A stretch of 64,000 nucleotides of DNA, taken from contig NC_092793.1 of assembly GCF_918797505.1 (NCBI RefSeq), forward strand, positions 91,214,411 through 91,278,410, given 5' to 3'. The notes under the pieces are model-generated. The model had not been told where the DNA came from. It searched no databases and saw only the letters and a program-made list of their open reading frames with translations. Each line of letters begins with the position of its first letter. Positions within the stretch are counted from its first letter, which is position 1. This stretch comes from Bemisia tabaci (lineage: Eukaryota > Arthropoda > Insecta > Hemiptera > Aleyrodidae). The translations under genes and the position numbers were made by a program. This document shows positions 1 to 64,000 of the stretch, in pieces.

Positions 1-1474
1 GTGCTTGGGACACACGCTCTCTCCCCCTCCCCGCACGCCCGTCATGGAGCTCCGAGAAAGTTGGTCTTGCTTTGCCTGTACAAAACTGAGCCGGATGTAC
101 GGTCTATGTACTTTAATGTCTTTGAGAGTATCCCTGGAGAATGTCGATGATCTTGCAAAAGATTTCCAAATTTTCCCTGCCAAAATTTCAATTTTCACCC
201 GGTCACTTGCCAGGAAAGCATTTATAACAGTCAAAAATAATTTATTTTTGACTCTAATTATAATTTTTGGAACTTCTTGGCTTTGTTTTCCCTGCAAAAT
301 GGTGTGAACCCAGCACCATTTCTCTACCTTGTTACATACAGTTCCGGCCACCTCTCAGCGTTTTTTGTCTCATTTGTTCGCACAGTTTGGGGATATGTGT
401 TTTTTCCTGTTCAGGAGCGAACGGTTGAGTTTAGATGCGTTTGCATCTCCAACCAGCCTGTTAATCATTATTTTGGGTTTTCCTTGTTTTGTCATGAGAG
501 TTGTTCAGCAGCGATGGTAGATGGCGCGAAGATCACACTTTTGTGTCATGCATTCATGATGGCGTCTTAATGCTATCTTGGATTTTGCAGGATGCTAAGT
601 TGGGTTCACTGACAAGTGTGATCTGCTGATGAGGTCTTAAAAGACCCAAACCGGTATAGATCTCTCGGCGTGACTTCAATTTAATATTACAATGCAAACT
701 GCCTGAGCTGAACACTCTTCCCCCTCAGTTTTGTACTGGTACTCTTTAGAGTTAAAAAATTTATTTTTGACTCCAATTATAATTTTTGGAACTTCTTGGC
801 TTTGTTTTCCCCTGCACCAGGAGCACCTTGGAGAAATGGTGTGGACCTAGCACCACTTCTCCATCTTGGTAGGTGTAATGTGCACTGTACTACAGTATCA
901 GCGCTGCAGTGTACCGCCATACTAAATGCAGGCATAAGGTATCATAGGATTCTATTATTCATTTGATGGGGAGCAAATTTCTTAAATCTAGAAATTGCCT
1001 TATTAAGAGTTTTTTTTGTGGCCAAAAAGCCTCTTAATGTTGCCAACTTTACAAGAAAATTTCTGTGTCTTTTTTTTCTCCATTTTTCTACACAATGTAC
1101 AATTATGTATTCTACTGGCTCTGGTTGATTAAAAGCTTTATTAAATTTTGATGTAATAAATGGCATTGATACACAAGATTTAAGAGTTTCTATGGGTACC
1201 GTACCTTTGGCTGAAGCTATTACTTTAGTCAGAATTTTTACGAATTTATTTATCCATATTTTTTCTATTCTGTTAGCAGATCGAAGTATTAATTTTTTTT
1301 TCTCTTGAAAAAAACATATGATGGAAGCATTTTCAGAATTTTTTTAAGTTTAAATATCTTTCTGTTTTATGACAAGATCGATAAAAATCGTTGTTGTACC
1401 CATCAAAATTTTTCTATACGTGGTTATTAATTTTTTTGATAAGTTATTTATTTATTGTTTCCTTGTTTTGTCAG
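1..1474 (+). other. Dynein intron upstream of exon 1 (partial), with a direct repeat
   Basis: No dynein exon could be found here; the expected AITPR-type ending of the previous exon is absent, so it must lie further left. The stretch holds a direct repeat (239-336 and 759-875), whose best part is about 55 bases sharing the words TTATTTTTGACTC and GGAACTTCTTGG. Minus-strand 942-1166 has a 74-codon Lys/Arg-rich open frame (including LATLRGFLATKKTLNKAISR) that I do not recognise; it may be a transposon scrap. Confidence 0.5.
239..875 (+). repeat. Direct repeat pair (239-336 / 759-875)
   Basis: Two copies about 520 bases apart share a nearly identical AT-rich core followed by a diverged segment (AATGGTGTGRACCYAGCACCA). 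The orientation is the same in both. This could be the two ends of a decayed element or a local duplication. Confidence 0.6.
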
Positions 1475-54646
<53,172 letters not shown>

Positions 54647-56712
54647 TTTATCTCTACGCCTCAACAAGTCTGAATTAATGTATGTATTTATTTATTTATT
54701 TATTTTTGTACACATTCAAATATGTTTCCTTTAAACTCTTTGAGATTTACTTTGCCTTTTTAGTATGACAGCCAGTGTCCATATTCTTAAGGTGGATCAT
54801 CAAAATAGAGTTCAGTGTCTCAACAATCAAGTCAAAAAGTAGAACATTTAAAAATTTATGCAAACTTCCACAATTATACAGTGTATTAAGTATTATCACA
54901 TAGTTTTATATTAAAATAGTTCGAGATCACTCCAAATGTACTGCCTAGGAATTATAATGAAATCCTCCATTTTTTAACTTGCAATATTTATTTTCAAAGC
55001 TCTGCAAATTATTTCATCATTAAAGGATAGGGAGATCGTTTGTGGGTCCAGAAAGATCAGCTCTGTGGAGCTCCTTCAAAAAATTGTGAAAACTTTCATT
55101 TTCAGTTTTAAACATGCATTAATAATATGATTAATTCTACAGTATTTAAAAGTGCAAGAGTATCACTCATGATAATTTTAATTGCCATGAAATTTTGCAG
55201 TGATAAATTAACCGGTTTGTATTTTTCTGAACAATTTTCACTGAAAATGTCTTCAATTTTGACATTATTTATTGGTTTGTTAATGTACAGATCCATCTTA
55301 ATTTTTCAGAAAAGACTAGTTAAGCGCAAATTCATAACCTAGTAAGAGCCGTCGGGCGTTAAGAAGATCGTGCACAATTTTCCTGATTTAACGGGAGTCC
55401 CAAGAAATTTTCTCCATGCAAAGTCTATGAGACGCAGACATTTAGGTTATTCTACAGTAATGAAAACCATGCACAATCTCTGCAATGCCCTATTAGCGTC
55501 TACAAAGTTTTGAATTTTCGCTCTCCAAATGAATAGAATTTCACTAGTCCCTACAGTGGAAAATGATTATTATTGAGAAGTGTACTGTAATTTACTTTTT
55601 TTTTCTGTTTGTAACTGTGATAAAAAGTATAGTAATTTTAGTTTCTTTATTCCACTGAAGAATTAGGGTACTTTAGAAACCTTAAGAATGAAAATAATCT
55701 TATAATTTAGTTTATCATTATCAACTGTATTTAATTTATAAATATTTTAAATGAAGCTAATTAATAGTTTTTTTTATTTGTGAAGACTCTTCATTTTTGT
55801 TTTTCTGATGGATAAACAAGAAATAAGAGGAGCACTTCAACTGTCAAATGTTTTTTACTTTATCTAAACAGTGCACACAATGCATGTAATTGAAGAGCCA
55901 TCCGGAAAAAGAGCACTTGTATAAAGCTGCAACTTTTCTGGTGAACCAAATCCTTTTGTGGAATTTATAAAAAGCAATGCTATGATACAGGAACTAGATG
56001 CTTAATATAATCAGTAAGAAGGCCAAAAAAGAATGTTTGAGGTATCTCAGTTTGATCGCCTAAAAAAGAGAGGTGAAAAAATGGGAAATCTGCTCTTTTT
56101 CAAATTGATCACTTTTTTCTCAGCTTTTCTTGGTACTATTGCAACTCAGTGCAAAAAAATTTTCATGATACCACTTACTTGGTGTTACTCAGAGCAAGAG
56201 ATGGAAGAATTTTCCTTTGTATTAGAATGTATTTTGCCAGAATTTAAGAGAAAAAAGTAGCAAAATTAATTAATGCAAACTTTTGTAGTCTAAACTCTAA
56301 TATTTACGAAGCCTATTAAGTACTTAAGGAAAAAATATAATTCCAAGGTATATCAATGGACACACACGGTTTCATTGGTCGATATGGGAGCAATATTGAT
56401 TAATTGAAACACGAAGGTGTGATGGTTTAAGGGATTGACATGAAGGGAAGCCAAGAGAAGGTCCTCCTTTCCAATGTTTTTGGCCTTTTGGAAGTTATGC
56501 GTGATGAGAGGGGGAAGAATTGGGCTCATCGCTTTTATCAGCAGTCACAACTAAAGACTCTTATTTTCATTAATAAACTTTTTTGCTAAAAGATTTTGAA
56601 CTACTCTTTTTGGTCGAAACTATATTTGCATCTCTCATTAAAATGGAACCAAATGCATTACCGATTTTTGAGGCAATATTTCTATCCTGATATTTGACCT
56701 TAGATTCAATAC
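54647..56712 (+). other. Dynein 3' UTR and intergenic sequence
   Basis: The sequence is strongly AT-rich. A (TTTA) run lies at 54683-54702. Candidate poly(A) signals are ATTAAA at 55019-55024 and AATAAA at 56572-56577. The true cleavage site cannot be chosen without transcript data. The 75-codon frame at 56033 is likely chance. Confidence 0.5.
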
Positions 56713-57228
56713 AGGGTGTCCCAGGGCACCCGTACCAGTCCTTTTTCTCGGGTGATTTAGGTCGGGGACCGCTGGGTGGAATAGGGAATGGACCCCAAGG
56801 AATCCGAATTTCATGGTCTCGAAACCCCCTTCCCCCAACTTCCCTTGGGGGGTAAAGGGGGGGTCAAAATTCTAAAAGTCGGTATTTTCAATCGAATTCC
56901 GATTCAATTTCATTTTAATTGTACGGAAAATTTCACGTGAAATCGACCCCTAAAAACCAAAGTCGGACCATTTTGCGCCCCAAAACGATCCCTTAAAGAG
57001 GGGGACAGCAGCCCCCTCCATAATTTCCTTTTGGTCAAAAATTAACGCAGATTCTCCGGAAGAGATGGTTTCCCCGTTAATTGACCCCAAGAAATCAGAT
57101 TTTCATGGTTCCGAAGCCCCCCTAGGCTACCTTGGGGGGGGGGGGGGGTACAATTTCCCCAGACTTTTGAAATTTTGCCTTCTCCATTTACCCCCAAGGA
57201 AGGCTAGGGGGGCTTTGGGACATCCAGT
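56712..57228. mobile_element. TIR element with ACAGGGTGTCCCA ends
   Basis: The left end is ACAGGGTGTCCCAGGGCACC and the right end, complemented, ACTGGATGTCCCAAAGCCCC. CAAT flanks both sides (56708-56711 and 57229-57232). The interior holds an imperfect direct repeat (GACCCCAAGGAATCCGA.. near 56791; GACCCCAAGAAATCAGA near 57084) and G runs. It is non-autonomous and lies between the two convergent genes. Confidence 0.6.
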
Positions 57229-57385
57229 CAATCGTCGTTATGTCACCAATCTGGCTAGGATTGAAAATTTTGTCGGAAACTATGAACAATATAAAACTGA
57301 AGGGACAATGGATGTGTACCTCCGGGCCATCTGCAACCAGCTAAAGATTCCCACCACTGAGGACCCATCTGCGGACGATCCTTAA
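57229..57385 (+). pseudogene. Unidentified coding-like fragment interrupted by a TIR element
   Basis: The frame NRRYVTNLARIENFVGNYEQ then YKTEGTMDVYLRAICNQLKI and PTTEDPSADDP ends at TAA 57383-57385 and looks like genuine protein sequence. When the preceding element (56712-57228) is mentally excised, the frame remains open upstream (ISILIFDLRF) back to a TGA at about 56668. I do not recognise the protein. It could be a retrocopy or the last exon of an unknown gene. Confidence 0.4.
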
Positions 57386-57439
57386 AGAGGTAGCACATTT
57401 TTAGCTTTTAACAATTATCGTGGATGGAAACAATATCGA

Positions 57440-57640
57440 GTATCCTTTTTTATTTCCGTTATCTCCTTTTTTGGGACAAATTATTTTGGAAATGTTTTCA
57501 GTAGGACATCAAAGAAATTGGACAATTTCTTTATTGGATATTGCAGTTCATGGACATTTGGTGTTAGACAAAAAATGTTGGGCATTTCATCGTGGACATT
57601 TTTGGTAATTGGACATTTTGTATTGGACAATTCCACCTGT
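57440..57640 (+). repeat. TTGGACA-type degenerate short repeat
   Basis: Words such as GGACAAATT, GGACATC, TTGGACAATTT, GGACATTTGG, TAGACAAAA, GGACATTTTT, TTGGACATTTT and TTGGACAATT recur every 15-35 bases. It is a degenerate spaced array with no coding capacity and unknown origin. Confidence 0.5.
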
Positions 57641-58446
57641 CACCATGTGGATGCCCGCACAATCCCTACATGGGATCTCATATACCACTCCTGATAAATA
57701 AAAAGGTTAATAGAATGGTAAATAAAAACGTTGAAAAGTATTCGTGAGTTTTGTTTAATTATATATACATATACACATCTTAGAGAACAAGGAATAGAAC
57801 AATCGGCTCTCCAGAAAAACCACGTATACGGCCATATATGCTCACTCAAAAGAATTACTCAATTTGCTTGGGTGTGTAAACGTACATCATCATTTAAAAC
57901 ATTTGCTTTTTCCTACTCTTTACTTTTTCTCCTTTCCCCCAAAACTTCCTCTTTTCAGAGACTCACTGAGATTCTTGCTTATTCATTGCCTCTTCCACTC
58001 TCTCCTTTTACTTAGCACGAATTCTGAACTCTGATAAGAACCCAGTTCTTTAAAAGACAAAGGAGGGGGGAAAGTGGGAATTCTGGGAAAATAAACTTAA
58101 ATGAACAGATTCTAAGAGGGGGTTTTGCAGGGACGCGATAATATAGTGTAGGTAAATTACATATTCCCGAGGATTCTTCTTTCAGTTCATCAGGCAAATT
58201 TCGAATTTCCATACTAATACATGAAAAATTTATACATTCTACGTTCTGACAAACCAACCTATCAAAATCCATGCTTTTCAGTGTATCCGCACTTTTTTGG
58301 TATGGTAGACAGAGTGTGTACCAGTATCAAGAATTCAAGTTTCCATACTTTAACACTGAATAGATCAATTCATAACCAGGTCATAATTTAAGTGGAGGAG
58401 GAGAGACAGTTCAAATGTAACAACCATCCGGTGATAACTTGTACTT
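57641..58446 (-). other. DHX37 3' flank
   Basis: This is the likely DHX37 3' UTR on the minus strand. No convincing AATAAA lies close to the stop on that strand; the nearest candidates found are about 690 bases or more away (TTTAAT near 57753, TTTATT near 57530 on the plus strand). Confidence 0.4.
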
Positions 58447-58523
58447 TTATGATGGAGGCCAGTCTGCTCTTACATCGGAATGAGCTGATTCAGGTAGCCA
58501 TCTCAAATAAGCTTCTAATAAAT
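58447..58523 (-). CDS. DHX37: DHX37 terminal exon d with stop codon
   Basis: It encodes YLLEAYLRWLPESAHSDVRA then DWPPS and TAA at 58449-58447. YLL.(A/E)Y..WLP...H.(D/E)....WPP is the exact C-terminal ending of DHX37 orthologues. The acceptor is a long T run ending in CAG (minus strand). Confidence 0.88.
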
Positions 58524-61500
58524 CTGAAAAAAATATCCATTGTAAAGTCACAAAAAAATTGTACCTAAAGGAGGTTATCTTGATTTATGACACATAATAG
58601 TCTCATGCTGAACTACAGTAAGAGTCAAACCACTAAAATGAGGGAGAGATTAAGTACCCCAGCACATATTACGTATTTCAAAATCAAAATTTAAAATGAT
58701 ACGTGGTGCATACAAACCTAAAAATTTCCACATTCAACTCATGAGTGGATTAACAGCGTTTTTTGAGTTGATTGATGCCAAAAATTCCTGTTTGCTTAAA
58801 ATTTGAGTCTCTTTGCATTGATTTGGTCACTAAACTTAATAGCATGCCTTACATATGCATTTAAAGGCACGCTTTTAACTTTGTTTTGAGTAAATTGTAC
58901 AGCCATCCCTGTTTTCTACATTATTCATTTTCCAATGAGTTTCATGCCAAATCTTAAGTCCACTGTGTTCTTTCTTTCTTTCCTTGTGGTTTAAAGTTAA
59001 GTTCGTTTGGTTCGTCTATTAGGTTATTTTGGAATGAAATGAGTATAATTTAGCAATTCTGCCACTTAGAGGAACTATTAAAACCATGTCTAATTGCATT
59101 CTTGGAAGATTTGCCTCATTCTTAATAGTTTAAAGAGGATCCAACTTTTGCTGCTCAAGTTCTGTTTTATTGAGAATGCCAACATGACACTGTCTTGGTA
59201 CAATGATGCAGTAAAAGTTTTATTGTATAACACACTGGTTGCGAAGCGGTATCAGTCATGATGGCAAATGAAAATTTGGGATATTCTTAACAAAAAATGA
59301 ACCCTTCGATTTCCACTCAGATGGTGCTGTCTCTTTAGCAACATTCGTCAATCGTAGAAATATAAAAGGAACACATGGGTCCGTTTCTTCATAACCTTTC
59401 AATGAGTAAATGATGATTAATGTTGCTGTTTTATGATTAATTGAAATATTTGGTCGTTTTGTTGTCTGAGTACATTATACCAAACACCAACCACATACCA
59501 AACATGTGTGTACATTATTACTACCAAACACTTCATGAAACCTGCTAGTTCCTTAAATAATCTGACCTAGAGAATTATTACTGATGATACTCACACAAAG
59601 GATCTGTATCCCAAATCTTCTTCAGTTTTTGCCTAGAATCAATGTCTTTGGTCATGATTTCTTTCAACAACATATTTGTTCGCGGCTGTAAACTAAAAAG
59701 AAAAAGGACTAAAATTAGTGTGAACGAGCCTTCCATAAAAGACAAAGAAGTTGCTCTAAAAACGCTGAGTTGGCAACTCCCCCCTCAGTTTGGTTCAAAC
59801 TTTGCTTAGATGTTACACTAAGCGTCCTGATGTCTGAGTAAAATTTGCAAAACTTTAAAAGTCGATATCTCTAAAACAGTTGGAGTGCAAATGTTGGTAC
59901 ATGCGCTTCAAAATCGTCAAAAAATATTCCCTGTAAGAGTGATTAATATTTAAGCTGTTTCGATGGTTGCCAAAATTTATTATAGTCATGATTCAATTTT
60001 TTTCGATTTTGAAAGTTCGATTTTTTCCTGTTTTTTGTATCTTGTATCAAAGCAATTGTTGCGATACCAGAAAAAACCAGTTAAGATGATTCTCCATGAA
60101 ATTCTGAACAATCACATTTTAATTCACCTTGGGGAAATCATTTGCTCTTGAGTTTCTGCGATTTTGGCACGTGAGATCGGTCAGCAGCCGATTCAGGCAA
60201 AGAGTAACTAGAGTCTGCAACATTTACAGAACCCTCATCGAAGAGTGCTATACCCGGTGTTCCAGAGCACCTGTTCACTAACTATTTCTCGGAAACAGCC
60301 GAGAATTGAGCCTCAGGACGAAAATGTCCAAAGGTACATCTACCCCAAAGAATTCAATGAAAATACTTTCAGCCCCCCGAATCCCCATGGGGGAAGGGGG
60401 GTTAAGGGGGTCCCGTTTCTCGCATATTTCAAACGGGAAAGGTATGTTTTAATGCCGGATTCAAGGTTTATGGCCAAAAACAAGAGCTTTATGTTAATGC
60501 ACTTTTCCCCTAAACCCCCATTTTTCTGAGTTTCAAGGATTTTTGGGCAAATTGTAATTGGACACTGAGGCGTCAAAATTATCCGATTTTCAAAATCTAA
60601 AAGTCTCCACAGAGAAGAGATTAGTACCTTTTTGTTGACGTGCCTAAAAACCTATGTTGACCCAAAATTAGGGGGGCCACAATCCCTAAAAAATGTTGGG
60701 GCTTTGGAGGGACATAAGTCGAAAATTTCAAATAACAAGGGTATGTTTTTACTTCAGATTTGGATTCCACACCAAAACCCTATAGACTGGCCTTGGATAT
60801 ACCAACTAGACTGGCTGGATATAAAGATATAAAATTGATATGGCATATGACCTACTTGCCCCAAATTACCCTAGGACCGACCCCATTTCTCCATCAGGAG
60901 CCGTTCATTTTTGGAGGAAAAAAGGGGCAAAACAAACTTGGGGTAAATAAGCCATATCCATTCTACGTAACTTTTCACGCGCTTTCCAAGACTAAAGTAA
61001 AAAAAGTACCCGGAGGTCGTGGTCCCCATAGTTCTGGATCAACAGGGGTCATGTGGTACATTAAAAAAAGGTATTGATTTCTTCTTTTTAGAGATTTTAA
61101 GATTTTGAAAATCCGATAATTTTGATGCCTGCAGTGTCCAATTGAAATTTGCCCGACATGAGGGTTTGGGCGAAAAGTGCATGAACAAAGACTTCTCATT
61201 ATTGGCCATGAACTTTGAATCTGGTGTCAAAACATACCTTCCTATTTGAAATATGCGAGGAACGGGGGGTATCCTCATAAAACCCACCCAGAATTGGGTT
61301 TCCCGGCTGAAAATATTTTCATTGAATAATTAGGGTCAATTAACCTTTAGACATTTTCGTCCTGAGGCTCTATTCTTGGCCAATCTCAAGAAATAGATGG
61401 TGGACGGGTGCTTCAGAACACCCGGTAAGCGTGTTTTTTGATGCTAAGTTCACAGGAGAACTTCAGGGGGAAAATTTTCCTCAAAATAATTGCCAAGTTG

Positions 61501-63887
61501 TTCAAAACAGGCAATTTTTAGCAAAGTTAGCACACCTTGGCAACTTTGTGGACAAAAATGTTCAAAACAAACCTCAAATTCGGATTTAACGTCAAAACTT
61601 GTGAGAGAGGCCTCACAATCACTGTTCTGTAATGATTGCAGACTGTGACTTGCAATCATAAAGTTCAAACAGTTAGGACATATTGGAATCTTGGTCTTTA
61701 AAAATTGTGGATTGTTAAATGTAAGGTGACATCTCCATGAAGGACCCCGCACACCTCTTATGGGAAGCTGCACCATGAAGAATTGCCTTCTGACTTATGT
61801 TTATCGATTCTCCTCAAGATGCTGATCAAAAGTTATAATTGCGCCAACTTTCTACGATGCACCGTTTTCGCAAAAAACCTATGAGAAGATTCAATTATTC
61901 GGTGATAAAAAGCCAGAAAGATTCCTCATTTCAGTGCTCGATTGACAAGCGGCTGTGTGTCAACAAGGAAATCATGGGGACTCTCGCACCGAGCGGCAGT
62001 CTTATCTCGGATTCCGCACGCCGTTTTGCTCGACCACCATCCAAATCAGATTCTTGAGGAGCATAAGAACAGGAAAGTCTGAACGTCTACCGGGCGAGTG
62101 CGGGAGGGAGATAGCCCCTGAGTCGGCAGGTACAGATAAGAAGACGGACTTGCACTACGTTTTTTCCTTATTTATTATTACATCAGGCCAGTTCTCAAAT
62201 GCTTTGCTCTTTTTTATTCATAGTCTCCGAATAATTGAATCTTCTCATAGGTTTTTTGCGAAAACAGTGCATCGTAGAAAGTTGGCGCAATTATAACTTT
62301 TGATCAGCATCTTGAGGAGAATTGATAAACATAAGTCAGAAGGCAATTCTTCATGGTGCAGCTTCCCATAAGAGGTGTGCGGGGACCTTTGACGCTTGAT
62401 TCGAATTTTAATTTTGTAGTGCGTGGCATAGGACATGTAGTACTGAGCAAATACTGCTCTTCTTAAATAACTTCAATGAAAGGACAAAAATAGGAGAGAT
62501 TTTGGCAACAATACTGTCTACATACCTTGCCCATGACTTAGTCATGCATGAGGGACTAGATAATAGATGAGGGGCATTCTTCTGAAGAGATGGGATGATT
62601 GTCCCATCTAAGAGGAACATGGCAATCAAACGATATTTGTCAGTGCAGGCAGGAAACTCAATTTCAGTGACTGGTAAAGGCCATCCACTCTGCCCTAAAT
62701 ACAGAAACGAATAAATGGGAGTGAGCAAGGAATAATGGGTCATTTGCCCCCATTTTTTTTAAAATTCATTTTCTGAAATTGTGGAGTAAACTAAGCTCCT
62801 AGGATTTTCTTCAGATTTCTTTAAACCCAAAACGACAAAGAAACCCCGTTTTGATAATACCAAGAATGGGACCTGTTTGAAATGATATATTCGGTAGATG
62901 CTGATGATGTAGCCAGGCAGGGAAAACGGCATTAGCTGATTGGCTGAACCCATGTTCAGTCTTCGCCTTGCCATGTCAACTTGACTGTCAGCTTATGATT
63001 AGTCTGATTTTGAGTAGCTTTTTCTTTTCTTAGAAATAATTATTTAAACTTATCCATGAGCCTCATGGTTTTTTCTCGAAATTTTACGAAAGAAAAACCA
63101 TTCTGCAACCCTACAAAAATTCCTTGACACTGGCTCGTTGACAAAAGAGGCTGCCCCTCCTACGAAGTATGGCTCCTTCACATCCGATGACATTATAAGG
63201 CCCGATATCTAAAATTTTTGTGAGACTAGATGGTAGCTCAGGTTACAAAGTGATTTTGTGAGTTGTGCAGTAACAATTTTTAACAAGTTAAGCTCATTAT
63301 TTTTTCGGTATATATCCATGAAATTATGATTCACTCTTGTTCTTGAGAATATCTTCAGATGAGAAAATGGATGGGTCACAAAAGTGACTAACACTGGGAA
63401 AATATGGGCATTGAAATGACTTGAAATGTTAATTGATTTGCTTTCATTATGATGAAACTAGCTTGTAGTAAAGTGAATATTGGTTCAGTTACACACGCAT
63501 AATTATTTATTGAATTAAAAAACCATTTTCGGATTCTCCTCTTGAAAAAAAATTTTCATAATAGACCTTATCTATGATTAAGTTGGCAACCTTTTTATAT
63601 CTAAAGCCACCATTTTTACGCCCTAAATCTCCATGTTGAAAGGAGAGGGGAAGTAGGTTTCAATTCTTTGAAAAACAGTATCATGCTGTTTTTTTGTTCA
63701 CAGGAGAATATTGTCCTTAAAAGGAAAAAGTAGATTGAGGAATACTGACCGAAGGTTGCATTTACATGACACAACAATGTATCCGATTCCGCATCGTATC
63801 TTGGCGGCGGGTCTTCAAGTGGTTCTGATATGGTGCACATGGATCTCGCAAAAACAGGCAGCCATTCTGGTTCAATGGCTGTCACTC
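58447..63887 (-). CDS. DHX37: DEAH-box RNA helicase DHX37 (kurz), C-terminal end, four exons (5'-partial)
   Basis: DHX37/Dhr1 is a nucleolar DEAH-box ATPase needed for small-subunit ribosome assembly, where it helps release U3 snoRNA. On the minus strand the exons join as 63887-63750, 62694-62526, 59692-59595 and 58523-58447. The phases agree throughout: a G carried into exon b, AG into exon c and T into exon d. The roughly 160 residues cover the conserved tail after the helicase core and OB fold: GVTAIEPEWLP, GQSGWPLPVTEIEF, LQPRT and YLLEAYLRWLPESAH, ending WPPS and TAA. Each has a clear counterpart in remembered human DHX37. The DEAH and RecA domains are in exons beyond the right edge of the window. 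The gene converges with the dynein gene. Confidence 0.9.
58524..59594 (-). other. DHX37 intron between exons c and d
   Basis: The sequence is AT-rich. Nothing is recognised. Confidence 0.5.
59595..59692 (-). CDS. DHX37: DHX37 exon c
   Basis: It encodes LQPRTNMLLKEIMTKDIDSR then QKLKKIWDTDPL. LQPRT is a family motif. The acceptor chosen is TTTTTAG at 59693-59694, because it keeps the frame; the nearby TTACAG would not. The donor is GTGAGT. The exon is too short and lacks an initiator, so simple ORF scans miss it. Confidence 0.86.
60253..61425. mobile_element. 1.17-kb foldback element with GGTGTTCCAGAGCACC ends and TA target sites
   Basis: The ends are CCCGGTGTTCCAGAGCACCT and CGGGTGCTTCAGAACACCCG, each flanked by TA (60251-60252, 61426-61427). 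Arms of about 400 bases pair inversely, for example GAGCCTCAGGACGAAAATGTCC / GGACATTTTCGTCCTGAGGC and CAAACGGGAAAGGTATGTTTT against its complement. The flanks align with an uninterrupted relative in dynein intron 21 (50540-50720) that has a single TA (50602-50603) at the joint. This confirms both boundaries. It sits in the DHX37 intron between exons b and c. Confidence 0.85.
61741..62387. mobile_element. Foldback element with about 180-bp arms
   Basis: Arms 61741-61915 and 62195-62387 are inverted copies: GGACCCCGCACACCTCTTAT / ATAAGAGGTGTGCGGGGACC, then GAAGAATTGCCTTCTGACTT and TACGATGCACCGTTTTCGCA with their complements. The unpaired centre is about 280 bases and unusually GC-rich near 61960-62120. 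It is in the DHX37 intron between exons b and c. Confidence 0.8.
62526..62694 (-). CDS. DHX37: DHX37 exon b
   Basis: It encodes GQSGWPLPVTEIEFPACTDK then YRLIAMFLLDGTIIPSLQKN and APHLLSSPSCMTKSWA. GWPLP..E.(D/E)FP......Y..(F/A).FLL.G is the conserved core of the DHX37 C-terminal region. The acceptor is TATTTAG and the donor GTATGT; AG is carried into exon c. Confidence 0.9.
62695..63749 (-). other. DHX37 intron between exons a and b
   Basis: The sequence is AT-rich. No gene, terminal repeat or tandem array is recognised. Confidence 0.5.
63750..63887 (-). CDS. DHX37: DHX37 exon a (first in window, minus strand)
   Basis: It encodes GVTAIEPEWLPVFARSMCTI then SEPLEDPPPRYDAESDTLLC and HVNATF. 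The G(V)(T/S)A.EPEWLP start follows the OB-fold region in DHX37 orthologues. The acceptor reads TTTTTAG on the minus strand. The exon starts with two bases of a Gly codon. The donor is GTCAGT, carrying one base G. Confidence 0.88.
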
Positions 63888-64000
63888 CTAAAAACATTAA
63901 CCGGATAAATAACACTTTACAACCATAAAATAGATACATTCTAGAGCAGTGAGATGCAACGGAATTCGAATCCTCTGGTTTTTAGGTTTTGTAATGGGCC

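Noticed and set aside
1..307. A 100-codon frame at the window edge as a dynein exon
   Set aside because: Its sequence does not match any part of the heavy chain and it lacks suitable splice sites.
56033..56260. A 75-codon frame as a small protein gene
   Set aside because: It lies in the AT-rich region after the dynein stop, with no promoter, splice context or family resemblance.

Overview
This is a window of animal nuclear genomic DNA, most probably from an insect. Two conserved protein-coding genes are split into short exons by standard GT-AG introns, and the introns and flanks are packed with transposon-derived repeats. No operon structure, rRNA or tRNA gene was seen. The species cannot be fixed by reading; the exon-encoded protein and the repeat types (mariner, hAT-like, Penelope, Helitron-like, foldback elements) point to an arthropod.

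Gene 1 (+ strand, 1475-54646) is the 3' third of the cytoplasmic dynein-1 heavy chain gene (Dhc64C / DYNC1H1). I could place 23 consecutive exons. They encode about 1,494 residues: stalk coiled coil 1, the microtubule-binding tip, coiled coil 2, AAA5, AAA6 and the C-terminal domain, ending at TAA 54644-54646. The phases of all 23 exons agree with each other except for one missing base in exon 10, near 23114-23116, which gives a premature TGA. The N-terminal part of the gene lies to the left of the window.

Gene 2 (- strand, 58447-63887) is the 3' end of the DEAH-box RNA helicase DHX37 (kurz) gene. Four exons encode its last roughly 160 residues. It converges tail-to-tail with the dynein gene; the two stop codons are 3.8 kb apart.

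The rest is repeats. Large inverted repeats (foldback elements) lie at 9637-10424, 11934-13275, 16418-19541 (a composite of three), 36676-39610, 41669-44160, 60253-61425 and 61741-62387. Smaller identifiable elements are a mariner relic with TA target sites (3058-3999), an hAT-like element (24622-25525), MITEs (11225-11518, 22483-22648), a 5'-truncated Penelope-like retroelement with GIY-YIG endonuclease and 13-bp target-site duplications (45754-46746), and a Helitron-like candidate (52365-53154). Tandem arrays occur at 30230-30600, 30960-31660 and 33940-34420. Because most foldbacks are inside dynein introns, the dynein pre-mRNA should contain several long double-stranded hairpins. The repeat landscape is the most unusual aspect of the window.
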